NCBI GenBank assembly: GCA_965267185.1
Contig: OZ253937.1
Span: 2,232,001-2,296,000 of the forward strand
Origin: G965267185 sp965267185
Lineage (GTDB): Bacteria > Pseudomonadota > Alphaproteobacteria > UBA6615
Direction: 5' to 3'
DNA: 64,000 nt
Below, piece after piece: positions 25,209 to 34,680 of this stretch; position 1 is the first letter of the stretch, and each line of letters starts with the position of its first letter. Both the position numbers and the translations under genes were made by a program. The notes under the pieces are model-generated. The model saw only the letters and a list, made by a program, of their open reading frames with translations. It made no database searches and was not told where the DNA came from.

Positions 25209-26912
25209 CTACATATTGGGATAATTCGGCCCGCCACCACCCTCGGGCGCAACCCACACGATATTCTGAGTCGGGTCTTTGATATCGCACGTTTTGCAGT
25301 GGACGCAGTTCTGCGCGTTAATCTGCAAGCGCGGGTTCGACCCGTCGTCATCGGTCAATATCTCATAGACGCCGGCCGGGCAGTATCGCTGCTCCGGCGC
25401 GTCGTAGCGCGCCAAATTGATCTCCACCGGCACGCTGGCATCTTTTAGCGTTAGATGAACTGGCTGATTTTCCTCGTGATTTGTGCTCGAAATATAGACC
25501 GAAGACAGCTTATCAAAGCTCACCGTACCATCGGGACTGGGATAGTCGATCGGTGCGTAATTGTCCTTATGCCCCAGCGATTCATGATCGGCATGACCGT
25601 GTTTCAAAGTCCACGGCGCGCGCCCCCGCAGAACCACCTGATCGATGCCGGCCAGCAATGTGCCCCACCAAAGCCCGAACTTGAACGCCGGCCGGAAGTT
25701 GCGGGCGCGGTGCAGTTCGCGGCGAATCCATGACTGCTCGAACGAAGCCGCGTAAGCGCTGAGCTCGGCGGCAGGGGTGCCGCCATCCGCCGCAACGATT
25801 GCATCAAATGCCGCCTCAGCAGCCAGCATGCCCGACTTCATCGCGGTGTGCGTGCCTTTGATCTTGGGCACGTTCAAGGTTCCCGCCTCACAACCAATGA
25901 GCACACCCCCTGGGAAGGCGAGTTTCGGCAGCGACTGCAGGCCGCCCTCGTTCAGCGCGCGCGCGCCATAGGAGACACGGCTGCCGCCTTCGAAGGTCGG
26001 CCGGATTGCCGGGTGGGTCTTGAACCGCTGGAACTCATCGAACGGCGACAGGTAAGGGTTCTTGTAGTCGAGACCGATCACGAAACCAACGGCAACTTGG
26101 TTGTCTTCCAAATGATACAGAAACGAGCCGCCATAGGTCTGCTTATCGAGCGGCCAGCCCGCGGTGTGAACGACCAGCCCCGGCTGGTGCTTTTTGGGCT
26201 CGACCTGCCATAGCTCCTTGATGCCGATGCCATAGGTTTGCGCTTCGCAATCGCTGCGCAAACCGAACTGCTCCATCAGTTGCCGCCCGAGATGGCCGCG
26301 GCAACCTTCCGCAAAGAACGTGTAAGCCGCGTGAAGCTCTATCCCCGGCGTGTAATTCGCCGTGTGGCTGCCGTCGCGGGCAACGCCCATATCCGCCGTC
26401 GCGATCCCCCTCACCTTGCCGTCCGCGTCGTAAAGCACTTCCGAGGCGGCAAACCCGGGATAGATTTCGACACCCAGAGCTTCGGCCTGTTCGCCAAGCC
26501 AACGGCAGAGGTTGCCGAGCGAGATGACGTAGTTGCCCTTATTGTGCATGGGCGGCGGCAGGAAAGTCGTCGGTACCGACCGGGACTTGGTCTCGGTGAG
26601 AAACAGAAACTTCTCAGCCGTTACGGCTGTCGTCACCGGTGCCCCTTGATCGCGCCAGTCGGGCAGCAGTTCATCGAGCGCCCGCACCTCCAACACCGCG
26701 CCGGACAGGATGTGAGCGCCGACCTCGGACCCTTTCTCGATAATGCAAACACCGATTTCCTTCTCGGCTTCGGCGGCCAATTGCTTCAGCCGGATCGACG
26801 CCGCAAGGCCCGCCGGACCGGCGCCGACAATGACCACGTCGTAGGCCATAGACTCCCGTTCAATGGGTTCATCTTCGGCTACGTCTTGATCGGGCGAACC
26901 GGGGTCGCTCAT
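25209..26912 (-). CDS. electron transfer flavoprotein-ubiquinone oxidoreductase
   Basis: The 567-residue product is full length for ETF-QO, the inner-membrane flavoprotein that passes electrons from ETF (fatty- and amino-acid oxidation) to ubiquinone. The FAD-binding motif VVIVGAGPAGLAASIRL is near residue 25. The ubiquinone and membrane-insertion region lies in the middle (GTHTAMKSGMLAAEAAFDAI follows). The C-terminal 4Fe-4S ligands are visible as RYCPAGVYE and NCVHCKTCDIKDPTQNI. The extension of ~20 acidic residues before MAYDVVIVG may be dispensable, as a second Met is at residue 22. It diverges from the UDG gene across 142 bp. Confidence 0.95.
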   Translation of the reverse strand: MSDPGSPDQDVAEDEPIERESMAYDVVIVGAGPAGLAASIRLKQLAAEAEKEIGVCIIEKGSEVGAHILSGAVLEVRALDELLPDWRDQGAPVTTAVTAEKFLFLTETKSRSVPTTFLPPPMHNKGNYVISLGNLCRWLGEQAEALGVEIYPGFAASEVLYDADGKVRGIATADMGVARDGSHTANYTPGIELHAAYTFFAEGCRGHLGRQLMEQFGLRSDCEAQTYGIGIKELWQVEPKKHQPGLVVHTAGWPLDKQTYGGSFLYHLEDNQVAVGFVIGLDYKNPYLSPFDEFQRFKTHPAIRPTFEGGSRVSYGARALNEGGLQSLPKLAFPGGVLIGCEAGTLNVPKIKGTHTAMKSGMLAAEAAFDAIVAADGGTPAAELSAYAASFEQSWIRRELHRARNFRPAFKFGLWWGTLLAGIDQVVLRGRAPWTLKHGHADHESLGHKDNYAPIDYPSPDGTVSFDKLSSVYISSTNHEENQPVHLTLKDASVPVEINLARYDAPEQRYCPAGVYEILTDDDGSNPRLQINAQNCVHCKTCDIKDPTQNIVWVAPEGGGGPNYPNM

Positions 26913-27054
26913 GAACCAATCCCCTTATCTGCTATGACCGCTGCGGCAACTAGAACTGCAACATAATACAAACCTGCCCGCACCGCACGAAACAGACCAA
27001 ATAGAGGACGTGGCGGGTGCTCGTTTCCACACAATCTGCTAGCATGACTTCGCG

Positions 27055-27903
27055 ATGAACCACCCCAAAGACAGCGCTGCGACACATGAGGAATTGATTG
27101 CCGCGTTGCAGTGGCAAATCGATGTGGGTGCTGACGAAGCCATCGCCGACCAACCGGTCGACCGGTTCGCAATCGCGAAACAGAAGCAAGCGTCCAAGCC
27201 CGCCGCGGCAGCAATTCCGGCCAACAACCCACCACAGCAACCCGCGCCGCCGAGCGTCCCCCTGGCGAGCCAAGACGATGTTGCGGCGAGCGCCCGCGCG
27301 ATGGCCGAGTCGGCCGCGGATTTGCCAGCGCTGCGCGACGCCTTGGCGGTGTTCGACGGCTGTTCATTGAAGACAACCGCGACGAACCTCGTATTCGGGA
27401 CCGGCCAAACACCCGCCGACGTGATGTTGATCGGCGAGGCGCCGGGGCGTGACGAGGACCGTGAAGGCGTTCCCTTTGTCGGCGTCAGCGGCCGGTTGCT
27501 CGATGTTATGTTGGGCTATGTGGGTCTGAGCCGGGAGGAAAATATATACATTACTAACATTCTACCGTGGCGGCCGCCGGGAAACCGCCAACCGACCGAT
27601 GCCGAAATCACCGCCTGCCTGCCGTTTCTCGCCCGCCATATCGCGCTGGTCGCCCCCCGCATCCTGGTATTTCTCGGCGGCACGGCGGCAAAAACCCTAC
27701 TGGGCCGCCGCGAGGGCATCACACGGCTCCGGGGCCAATGGTACGAATATTCTTCGCCTGCGCTGGAAAGCGTCGGAATCGGGCCGATTCCGGCCATGGC
27801 GACCCTGCACCCGGCCTATTTGCTGCGCCAGCCGGCGCAAAAAAGAGCCGCTTGGAGCGACCTATTGAGCGTGCGCCAACGTCTCGATACGTTAACTAAA
27901 TAA
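27055..27903 (+). CDS. uracil-DNA glycosylase, family 4-like without the full Fe-S ligand set
   Basis: The 282-residue product has a ~95-residue low-complexity Ala/Pro/Gln-rich N-terminus and then the UDG fold. Motif 1 is GEAPGRDEDREGVPFVG (residues 127-143), followed by YITNILPWRPPGNRQP and motif 3 LHPAYLLRQPAQKR. UDGs remove uracil from DNA to start base-excision repair. Classic family 4 enzymes hold a 4Fe-4S cluster on four cysteines, but this protein has only two in total (C103 and C188). The position normally occupied by KC before RPP is PW. Activity is still likely because the catalytic motifs are intact. Confidence 0.9.
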   Translation: MNHPKDSAATHEELIAALQWQIDVGADEAIADQPVDRFAIAKQKQASKPAAAAIPANNPPQQPAPPSVPLASQDDVAASARAMAESAADLPALRDALAVFDGCSLKTTATNLVFGTGQTPADVMLIGEAPGRDEDREGVPFVGVSGRLLDVMLGYVGLSREENIYITNILPWRPPGNRQPTDAEITACLPFLARHIALVAPRILVFLGGTAAKTLLGRREGITRLRGQWYEYSSPALESVGIGPIPAMATLHPAYLLRQPAQKRAAWSDLLSVRQRLDTLTK

Positions 27904-27980
27904 GAAGGCTGAAGGGTCCACCCTACTGATTGTCCCACCCCCAGACTGATGCGCCGAAACCGGCGTTAGGGAAAGAATCA

Positions 27981-29785
27981 ATGCGCTCGATTGTTGCCGC
28001 CGCCCTCCTTTTGCCGTTTCTCGCGGCCGTCCCGGTTTCGGCGCAGGTGCCGGTACCGAGACCAGTCGAAACGGCCTTGCTGGGCCCGGCCAGCGTTCAG
28101 ATTCCCGGGCTGGGTGCGGTGGAAGCCGTTCTGTCGGAAGCCGATGTCGACAATTACCGCGCCATCTTCGCTCTGCAAGAAGACGGCCGGTGGAGCGACG
28201 CCAAGGCGCTCACGAGGCGCCTTCAGGATCGCCGTCTGATGGGCTACGTACTGGCGCAGAAGTATCTCCATCCGACCAAGTACCGCTCCAAATACAAAGA
28301 ACTTCGTCAATGGATGGCGAAGTACGCCGACCACCCGCAAGCGCGGCAAATCCACCGGCTCGCAGTGATTCGCCAGCCGAAAGGCGCGCGGGGGCCTCGC
28401 GCACCGATCGTCCGCCGCGTATCGGCGCAAATCTCGGGAGAGCAAAAGACATCTGAATCCCGGCCGCGCTATTCGCGCGCCAAAAGCCAAAAGGGCCGGC
28501 GCCTGCAATCGAACCTCCGGTCGCGGATCCGCCGCGGCTGGCCCACCGGCGCACTTGAACTGTTGGAACAGCCAAGCTCCAGGAGTCTGCTGTCGCGGGC
28601 GCAAATCGGCCAGGCCTTACGGGACATCTCCCGCGCCTACTATCGGGCGGGCAAAGATACCGAGGCAATCGCCACCGCTGAACGCGCCGTCAAGATCGCT
28701 CCGAACGATACCCGCTCGCACGCTGGTGGGGCGGACTGGCGGCCTGGCGCGCCGGCGACGTCGCTAGTGCCCACCGCCATTTCACCGCGCTCGCCATGTT
28801 CGAGGATACATCGGACTGGATGAAGTCGGCGGCGGCGTTTTGGTCGGCGCGGGCTTCGCTGGTCAGCCGGCGGCCCGCCGAAGTAACGGCGATGCTCGAG
28901 CAGGGAGCGCGCTATCCTCTGACCTTCTATGGCCTGCTCTCGAAGCGCGCGCTAGGCCAACCGCTGCAAATCGACTGGCGCCAGCCCCCGCTGAGTGAAG
29001 CCGCCTTTCAGGACATCGCTGAAACCGGTTATGGCGGCCGCGCGATTGCCCTGATGCAGGTCGGCCTAACCCGCCACGCACAGACCGAGCTATCAGGCCT
29101 CGCCGCCACGCAGCCAACCCTCCATCGCGATATTCTGGCGCTCGCCAGCCGGGCGAATTTCCCCGCTTTGAGCCTTAAGCTTGCAGCGACCGCGGAACCG
29201 GCGACGCGCAACGCAGCGCTCTACCCGCTGCCGGATTGGAATTTGAACGGCAGCTTCCCGGTCGACCGGGCCTTGGTTTACGCCTTCGTGCGCCAGGAAT
29301 CGGCGTTCAACGAGCGGGCAAAAAGCCCGGCGGGCGCCCGCGGACTGATGCAGTTGATGCCGCGAACCGCCAGCTTCGTCGCCGGCCAGCGCAGCCTGCA
29401 TGGACGCAAGAAGGACACGCTTTTCGAGCCCGAGTTGAACCTCGCGCTCGGCCAACGTTATATCGGTCACCTGTTGTCGGATAAGAACGTTCGCGCCGAT
29501 TTATTCCGCCTCACCGCCGCTTATAACGCCGGGCCCGGCAATCTGCGGAAGTGGGAACGCAAAATAAACTATGGCAGCGACCCCTTGCTGTTTATCGAAA
29601 GCTTGCCGTCGCGTGAAACACGCCTTTTCATTGAGCGAGTTCTGACTAACTTATGGCTATACCGTGATCGGCTCGGCCAGCCGTCGCCCTCGATGGACGA
29701 CGTCGTTGCAGGGTTGTGGCCGGGTTATCGCCAACTCGATACCAATGCAGGCGCACAAAACGCCAATGGGAAAATCTTCCGATAA
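27981..29785 (+). pseudogene. lytic murein transglycosylase (SLT family), frameshifted
   Basis: Two frames together make one soluble lytic transglycosylase of about 600 residues, the periplasmic enzyme that cleaves peptidoglycan to 1,6-anhydro-muropeptides. The first frame has a signal peptide (MRSIVAAALLLPFLAAVPVSAQ) and a helical superhelix region. The second carries the catalytic SLT domain: FVRQESAFNERAKSPAGARG with the acid Glu, LMQLMPRTA, and AYNAGPGNLRKW. The reading frame changes near 28711-28713, where CCC should be CCCC to restore TPLARWWGGLAAWR. Sequencing error or a real mutation are both possible. The start at 27981 has GGGAAAGA upstream. Confidence 0.85.
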
Positions 29786-30305
29786 GATCGAATTTCAGCC
29801 GCTCAATATCGCGGTACTGACGGTCTCCGATACCCGCACGGAGGCCGACGACAAGTCCGGCACCGTTTTGGCTGAACGATTGACTGAGAGCGGCCACAAT
29901 CTGGCTGACCGCGCCATCGTGCGCGACGATGTCGACGCGATCGCCGCGCAATTCCGAACGTGGATTGCGGAGCCCGGCGTCGACGTGGTTGTCTCGACCG
30001 GCGGCACCGGAGTGACCGGCCGCGACGTGACGCCGGAAGCGTTGGCCGAAGTTGCCGAGAAGCACATCCCCGGTTTCGGCGAAATGTTTCGCTGGCTGAG
30101 TTATCAGAAGATCGGCACGTCCACCGTCCAATCGCGCGCCGACGCCGGCGTCGCCGGCGGCACCTATATTTTCGTCCTGCCGGGTTCGCCGGGCGCATGC
30201 CGTGACGGATGGGACGGGATACTAAAGGATCAGCTCGACATTCGTCATCGGCCCTGCAATTTTGCCGAGCTGCTGCCGCGCCTGACAGAAACCGACGCCG
30301 CATAA
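29766..30305 (+). CDS. moaB: molybdenum cofactor biosynthesis protein B
   Basis: The 179-residue product matches MoaB of the MogA/MoaB fold, which binds molybdopterin and probably adenylylates it before molybdate insertion. The family core is visible as NIAVLTVSDTRTEADDKSG, then STGGTGVTGRDVTPEALAEV and FVLPGSPGACRDGW. The start is uncertain: ATG 29766 and ATG 29745 are both in frame and both overlap the end of the transglycosylase gene. I chose the shorter form, as the upstream residues are not family-like. No other molybdenum cofactor gene is in the window. Confidence 0.9.
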   Translation: MGKSSDKIEFQPLNIAVLTVSDTRTEADDKSGTVLAERLTESGHNLADRAIVRDDVDAIAAQFRTWIAEPGVDVVVSTGGTGVTGRDVTPEALAEVAEKHIPGFGEMFRWLSYQKIGTSTVQSRADAGVAGGTYIFVLPGSPGACRDGWDGILKDQLDIRHRPCNFAELLPRLTETDAA

Positions 30306-30336
30306 CTGTGGCCCGGTTTGCCAACCGCATTTGTCC

Positions 30337-31380
30337 GTGAACAACCCGCTATCGGCCGACCGGCTTGCCGCCATACTGCAGGATTGCTCAGCTCTACCCG
30401 CTGTCCGGCAGCATTTGCCGGAAATCCTCATGACAAAAGGGATTTCACACGACCATTGGCGCATCGGCGACAGCGGACTGGTCTTGCGTATTCCACGGAT
30501 GAGCCAATGGGGTATGGCGCCCGAGCAGCAACTAACCTACGAGGCCACAGCGTTCGAACGCGCCGCAGCGAGCGGCCACAGTCCACGACTGCATGAAGCG
30601 ATCCCGGTGAGCGACGCGTTGCCGCGCGGCGGGCTTATCGTTGATCTGATCGAAGGCCGGCCAACGCGATTGCCAGGTGACCTCGCCGCAATCGCCGATG
30701 CATTCACCGCAATACATCAGGTGCCGGTGCCGGCGGCGGCGGCGCAACCACCGCTGCAAACCCATCGCGACCCACTGGCGGCAACGCTGCGGGTAATACA
30801 GGAACAGGCGACGTACCTTCCGCAGGCTCAGCTATCCGACCATGCCCGGCGCGCGATCCAAGCAGAGCTGGCCTGGGCGCAGGACATCGCCAACCAAGGG
30901 GAGCCGGACATCGCGCTCTGCCTAGTCGGTACAGACACCCACCCGGGAAACTTCTTGATCGATCCGAACGGAAAAGCCTGGTTCGTCGATCTGGAAAAGG
31001 CGCTCTACGGCGTTCCGCCAATCGATTTGGCTCACGCCACCCTGGCGGTCGCAACCGGTTGGGATCCCGATTGCGCAGCGCGTCTCACCACCGGCCAGGT
31101 TGCGGCTTTTTACCGCCACTATCTCAGCGCCGTCGGCCCCGCCCGCACCGCCGAACTGGCACCCTGGCTGCTGCCCCTGCGCCGCCTCACATGGCTGCGC
31201 ACCATGACTTGGTTCGCGCGATGGCAAGCCGCTTGGCAAGGGGGCGACCATCCCGCCTCGCGCGACGCCGCAATGACCGACCACATAGCGCGGCATGTCG
31301 CAGCGTCCTTCGAGGCCGGCGCCATTGAGACAGCCCGTGCCGACTGGCTAGAACCGGATTTGCAGCAGGCCCTGACTTAA
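30337..31380 (+). CDS. APH-like phosphotransferase family protein
   Basis: The 347-residue product resembles the aminoglycoside phosphotransferase / choline-kinase fold. The catalytic segment reads GTDTHPGNFLID, followed by WFVDLEKALYGVPPIDLAHAT, whose VDLE corresponds to the metal-binding DFE/DLE. The N-lobe contains RIGDSGLVLRIPRMSQWGM. Members of this group phosphorylate small molecules, and many are uncharacterised, so antibiotic resistance should not be assumed. The start is a GTG at 30337; a TTG two codons earlier is also possible and neither has a strong ribosome-binding site. It lies 31 nt after moaB. Confidence 0.75.
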   Translation: MNNPLSADRLAAILQDCSALPAVRQHLPEILMTKGISHDHWRIGDSGLVLRIPRMSQWGMAPEQQLTYEATAFERAAASGHSPRLHEAIPVSDALPRGGLIVDLIEGRPTRLPGDLAAIADAFTAIHQVPVPAAAAQPPLQTHRDPLAATLRVIQEQATYLPQAQLSDHARRAIQAELAWAQDIANQGEPDIALCLVGTDTHPGNFLIDPNGKAWFVDLEKALYGVPPIDLAHATLAVATGWDPDCAARLTTGQVAAFYRHYLSAVGPARTAELAPWLLPLRRLTWLRTMTWFARWQAAWQGGDHPASRDAAMTDHIARHVAASFEAGAIETARADWLEPDLQQALT

Positions 31381-31424
31381 AAGGCGCCTACCACTCGATT
31401 CCGTTATCCTTCGGTTAAAAGTTC

Positions 31425-31453
31425 TTGTTTTGTTCTCATCAGGCTCGTATATT
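31425..31453 (+). promoter_or_regulatory. candidate promoter of the radical SAM gene
   Basis: A -35 TTGTTT (31425-31430) and a -10 TATATT (31448-31453) are separated by 17 bp. The -10 ends seven bases before the ATG at 31460, so the transcript would have almost no leader. Use of the ATG at 31469 would give a leader of about nine bases. Confidence 0.5.
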
Positions 31454-31459
31454 CTTTTT

Positions 31460-32620
31460 ATGGGCTCGATGACGACAAGGACCGAGGCTTCCCTCCCTCC
31501 GTTCACGGGCAGCGGCGGCGCGCCAGATGATGTGCTGCCAGCGCGCAAGCATAAGGGCCGTGGGGCGCTCTCCAACCGCGAGGGCCGATACGAACGCCTG
31601 CGCAGCGAACGCACCGACGATGGCTGGACCAGCGTCGACGATCCTGACGAGGATATGCCACGACTGGATACCCGGGTGCAGGCCGATACCAGCCGTACCG
31701 TGATTGCGCGCAACCAATCGCCGGACATCGGCTTCGACCGCTCGATCAATCCCTATCGCGGCTGCGAACACGGCTGCATCTACTGTTTTGCCCGGCCCAC
31801 CCATGCCTGGCTCGGTTTGTCGCCGGGTCTCGATTTCGAAACCAAGCTATTTGCCAAACCCGACGCTGCCGACATCCTGCGGCGAGAGCTGGCGGCGCGC
31901 GGCTACAAGCCGGGCATTATCGCCATGGGGACCAATACAGATCCCTATCAGCCGGTCGAGCGGCGCCTGCAAATTACTCGCGAGATATTGAAGGTATTGG
32001 CCGAGCGCGACCATCCGGTCTCTATCGTCACCAAAAGCCATTTGGTGTGCCGGGATATCGACATTCTAGCACCGATGGCGGCTAAGGGGCTGGCGAGCGT
32101 TTCGATATCGGTGACCACCCTCGATCCAAAGCTAGCCCGCGCCATGGAACCACGCGCCGCACCGCCGGAGCGGCGCCTCTCCACCATCACGGAGCTCGCG
32201 CGCGCCGATATTCCGGTCGGAGTCATGGTGGCCCCGGTGATCCCAGCGCTTACCGATCATGAACTCGAGGCCATTCTCATACGGGCCCGCCTGGCGGGCG
32301 CAAGCCGCGCCGGATATATCGTTTTACGCCTGCCGCGCGAACTGAAGGAGCTGTTCCGGGAGTGGCTAGCCGAGCATGTTCCCGACCGGGAACGGCGTGT
32401 GCTCAATCGTTTGCGCGACTTCCGCAACGGCGAGCTCTACCGGAGTGAATTCGGCTCGCGCATGCGCGGCACGGGCCGCCATGCCGAACTCTTAGCCACC
32501 CGATTCCGGCTCGCCTGCCGCCAAAACAACCTCAATATGGAGACCTCACACCGCGACGTCGGCCAGTTTCGAGCGCCGCCGCAAACCAATGACGAACAGC
32601 TTCAGTTATTTTCGCTTTAG
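31460..32620 (+). CDS. PA0069-family radical SAM protein
   Basis: The 386-residue product carries the radical SAM cluster motif C-x3-C-x2-C as GCEHGCIYCFARPTH, within the RSINPYRGC context of the PA0069 family, a relative of spore photoproduct lyase. The triose-phosphate-isomerase-like barrel contains GTNTDPYQPVERRLQITREIL and SIVTKSHLVCRDIDIL. The C-terminus ends in QLQLFSL, which resembles the QL.LF beta-clamp-binding pentapeptide. The substrate is unknown; a DNA-repair role has been suggested for the family but is not proven. ATG 31460 was chosen; ATG 31469 is equally possible. Confidence 0.9.
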   Translation: MGSMTTRTEASLPPFTGSGGAPDDVLPARKHKGRGALSNREGRYERLRSERTDDGWTSVDDPDEDMPRLDTRVQADTSRTVIARNQSPDIGFDRSINPYRGCEHGCIYCFARPTHAWLGLSPGLDFETKLFAKPDAADILRRELAARGYKPGIIAMGTNTDPYQPVERRLQITREILKVLAERDHPVSIVTKSHLVCRDIDILAPMAAKGLASVSISVTTLDPKLARAMEPRAAPPERRLSTITELARADIPVGVMVAPVIPALTDHELEAILIRARLAGASRAGYIVLRLPRELKELFREWLAEHVPDRERRVLNRLRDFRNGELYRSEFGSRMRGTGRHAELLATRFRLACRQNNLNMETSHRDVGQFRAPPQTNDEQLQLFSL

Positions 32621-32672
32621 TGCCGTCTGATTAAGGCATGGTTATAGTGACGTGTGGTAGCGTAGGTTCGCC

Positions 32673-34037
32673 ATGCTCGCCCACGAACAGTTAATCCCTC
32701 TGGCTGTCGTTATTCTGGTGGCGTTGTCGTGCGGAGTGATCTTCACGCGCATACGCCAACCGGCGGTGATCGGATACATCCTTGCCGGTGTGGTCCTAGG
32801 GCCAGCCGGGTTCGGCCTCGTTCGCAACGAAGAGAACATCGCGCTCCTGGCGGATTTGGGCGTTTTGCTGCTGCTCTTCGTCATCGGGATGGAGCTGAGC
32901 CTGCGCGCCTTTCGCCGTATTTGGCGGATCGCCGTAGCCACCGTGGTGCTTCAAACCTTAGGTGCCTTGCTTGTGGTTTGGTTCATCGGTCAAGTGATGG
33001 GCTGGCCAACCGTCGCCATACTGTTGCTGGCGTTCGTCCTGGCGCTGTCGAGCACCGCCGTCGCGGTTAAGATTCTCGAAGACATCGGCGAGCTACGAAC
33101 CCGAACCGGGCGTATCGCGGTCGGTATTCTTATCGCTCAGGATTTGGCCATCGTGCCGATGATCTTGTTGCTCGATGTCGCAGCGCTGGGCGAGTTCAGT
33201 TTCTTGGCAGTCCTGCGTATTGTCTTATCCGTCGCCCTTTTGCTAGCGCTAATTCTCTTCCTCAGCCGACGCCGGCGCGTCAACTTACCGTTGCCCGCCA
33301 TCGTCGCGGGGCATACCGATCTGGCACCTTTACTCGGCCTGGTCTGCTGCTTCGGCGCGGCAACAGTCTCCGGCCTGCTCGGCCTGTCGCCGGCCTACGG
33401 CGCCTTCCTCGCCGGGCTAACCATCGGCAACAGCAATTTGCGCGTCGGCATGCTCGATACCGTCATGCCGATCCAAAGCATCCTCATGATGGTGTTTTTC
33501 CTGTCCATCGGGCTGTTGATCGACTTCTCGCTGGTATGGAGCAACCTCGGGGTGGTCGTGGTTATGCTGCTCGTCGCGACCGTTGGCAAAACCATCGTCA
33601 ATCTGGCGGTTTTTGCCGCGCTTCGCCTGCCCTGGGCGCAGGCCCTGCTGACGGCGCTGGTGCTGGCGCAGGTCGGTGAATTTTCTTTCCTGCTCGGCAG
33701 TATCGGTTTTGAGCGCGGAGTCATCACGATCGAAGAATTTCGCATCATTATCACCGTCACGGCCCTGTCGCTCGCCGTCTCCCCGCTGTGGATGGGCGCG
33801 GTGCGGCGCCTACATCGCGTCGCCACGTTCCAGCGTGTCTCGGTTCGCTACGTCTTCCGCATCGCATTCGGCCGCGAGGCCGACCGCATTACCGGCGGCG
33901 GCGCGATGATCGCCCGGGCGGTCCGGAACGCCGGCGGTGCGGTTCGCAACAAGATCAGACCGAGAAAAGCCTTGACCGTACAGCCCAAAGAGCAGCCCCC
34001 TCAGACGGCACCTGCCGAGCAAACCGCCAACGATTGA
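32673..34037 (+). CDS. cation:proton antiporter, CPA2 family
   Basis: The 454-residue product has about 12-13 hydrophobic helices covering residues 5-375 and matches the CPA2 Na+(K+)/H+ antiporters. Family blocks include RQPAVIGYILAGVVLGP, the ALSSTAVAVKILED motif and IAQDLAIVPMI. Unlike KefB, KefC and YbaL it has no C-terminal RCK nucleotide-binding domain. The last ~75 residues are basic and low-complexity. The ion and the regulation are unknown. It is separated from rnhB by a single base, so the two are probably co-transcribed. Confidence 0.9.
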   Translation: MLAHEQLIPLAVVILVALSCGVIFTRIRQPAVIGYILAGVVLGPAGFGLVRNEENIALLADLGVLLLLFVIGMELSLRAFRRIWRIAVATVVLQTLGALLVVWFIGQVMGWPTVAILLLAFVLALSSTAVAVKILEDIGELRTRTGRIAVGILIAQDLAIVPMILLLDVAALGEFSFLAVLRIVLSVALLLALILFLSRRRRVNLPLPAIVAGHTDLAPLLGLVCCFGAATVSGLLGLSPAYGAFLAGLTIGNSNLRVGMLDTVMPIQSILMMVFFLSIGLLIDFSLVWSNLGVVVVMLLVATVGKTIVNLAVFAALRLPWAQALLTALVLAQVGEFSFLLGSIGFERGVITIEEFRIIITVTALSLAVSPLWMGAVRRLHRVATFQRVSVRYVFRIAFGREADRITGGGAMIARAVRNAGGAVRNKIRPRKALTVQPKEQPPQTAPAEQTAND

Positions 34038-34038
34038 C

Positions 34039-34674
34039 GTGCCGGACTACACGCGAGAAGCCGCTGCGGGAGGCCATGTTGCCGGGGTCGACGAAGTCGG
34101 CCGGGGTGCCTGGGCCGGGCCGGTGTTTGCCGCTGCGGCTATTCTCAGCCCCCGCGCCGCGGCAACCCTCGAACTTGCCGGTCTGGATGACTCGAAGACC
34201 ATGAGCAAACCGGCGCGCGAGCACTATTTCGATACGCTCACGCGCGCCAGCGAGGCCGGCGAAGCCTGGCTCGCGCTCGGTCACGCCGACGTCGACGAGA
34301 TCGACGCACTGAACATCCTCGGTGCAACGATGCTGGCGATGCAACGCGCCGTTGCGGCCCTCTCGGTCGAACCGACTTTCGTGCTAATCGACGGTAATCG
34401 CGTTCCCGATCTGGCCTGCCCCGCCGAAGCCATCGTCAAAGGCGACAGCCGCGTATTGTCGATCGCCGCCGCGTCGATCTACGCCAAAGTTTCACGCGAT
34501 CGCTTGATGACGGACCTCGCAGGAGAGTGCCCGGGCTACGGATGGGAGCAGAATGTCGGGTACGGAACCCGGCAGCATCAGGAAGCGCTGAGCAGCTTCG
34601 GGCCGACTGCACATCACCGAAAAAGCTTCGCACCGATCAAAAAAATCTTATCCGACACTACTACATATCGGTAA
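34039..34674 (+). CDS. rnhB: ribonuclease HII
   Basis: The 211-residue product is an RNase HII, which nicks DNA 5' to single ribonucleotides and RNA in RNA-DNA hybrids. The catalytic signature GVDEVGRGAWAGPVFAAAAIL opens the protein with the first D and E residues; the later ones are FVLIDGNRVP and SIAAASIYAKVSRD. A GTG start at 34039 lies one base after the antiporter stop. Its position just upstream of ccrM is a common alphaproteobacterial arrangement. A second RNase H (HI) is at 55577. Confidence 0.95.
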   Translation: MPDYTREAAAGGHVAGVDEVGRGAWAGPVFAAAAILSPRAAATLELAGLDDSKTMSKPAREHYFDTLTRASEAGEAWLALGHADVDEIDALNILGATMLAMQRAVAALSVEPTFVLIDGNRVPDLACPAEAIVKGDSRVLSIAAASIYAKVSRDRLMTDLAGECPGYGWEQNVGYGTRQHQEALSSFGPTAHHRKSFAPIKKILSDTTTYR

Positions 34675-34680
34675 AGTACT

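Noticed and set aside
30337..31380. Antibiotic-resistance kinase as the role of the APH-like gene
   Set aside because: The fold is shared by many metabolic kinases and nothing in the sequence or context points to an aminoglycoside substrate.
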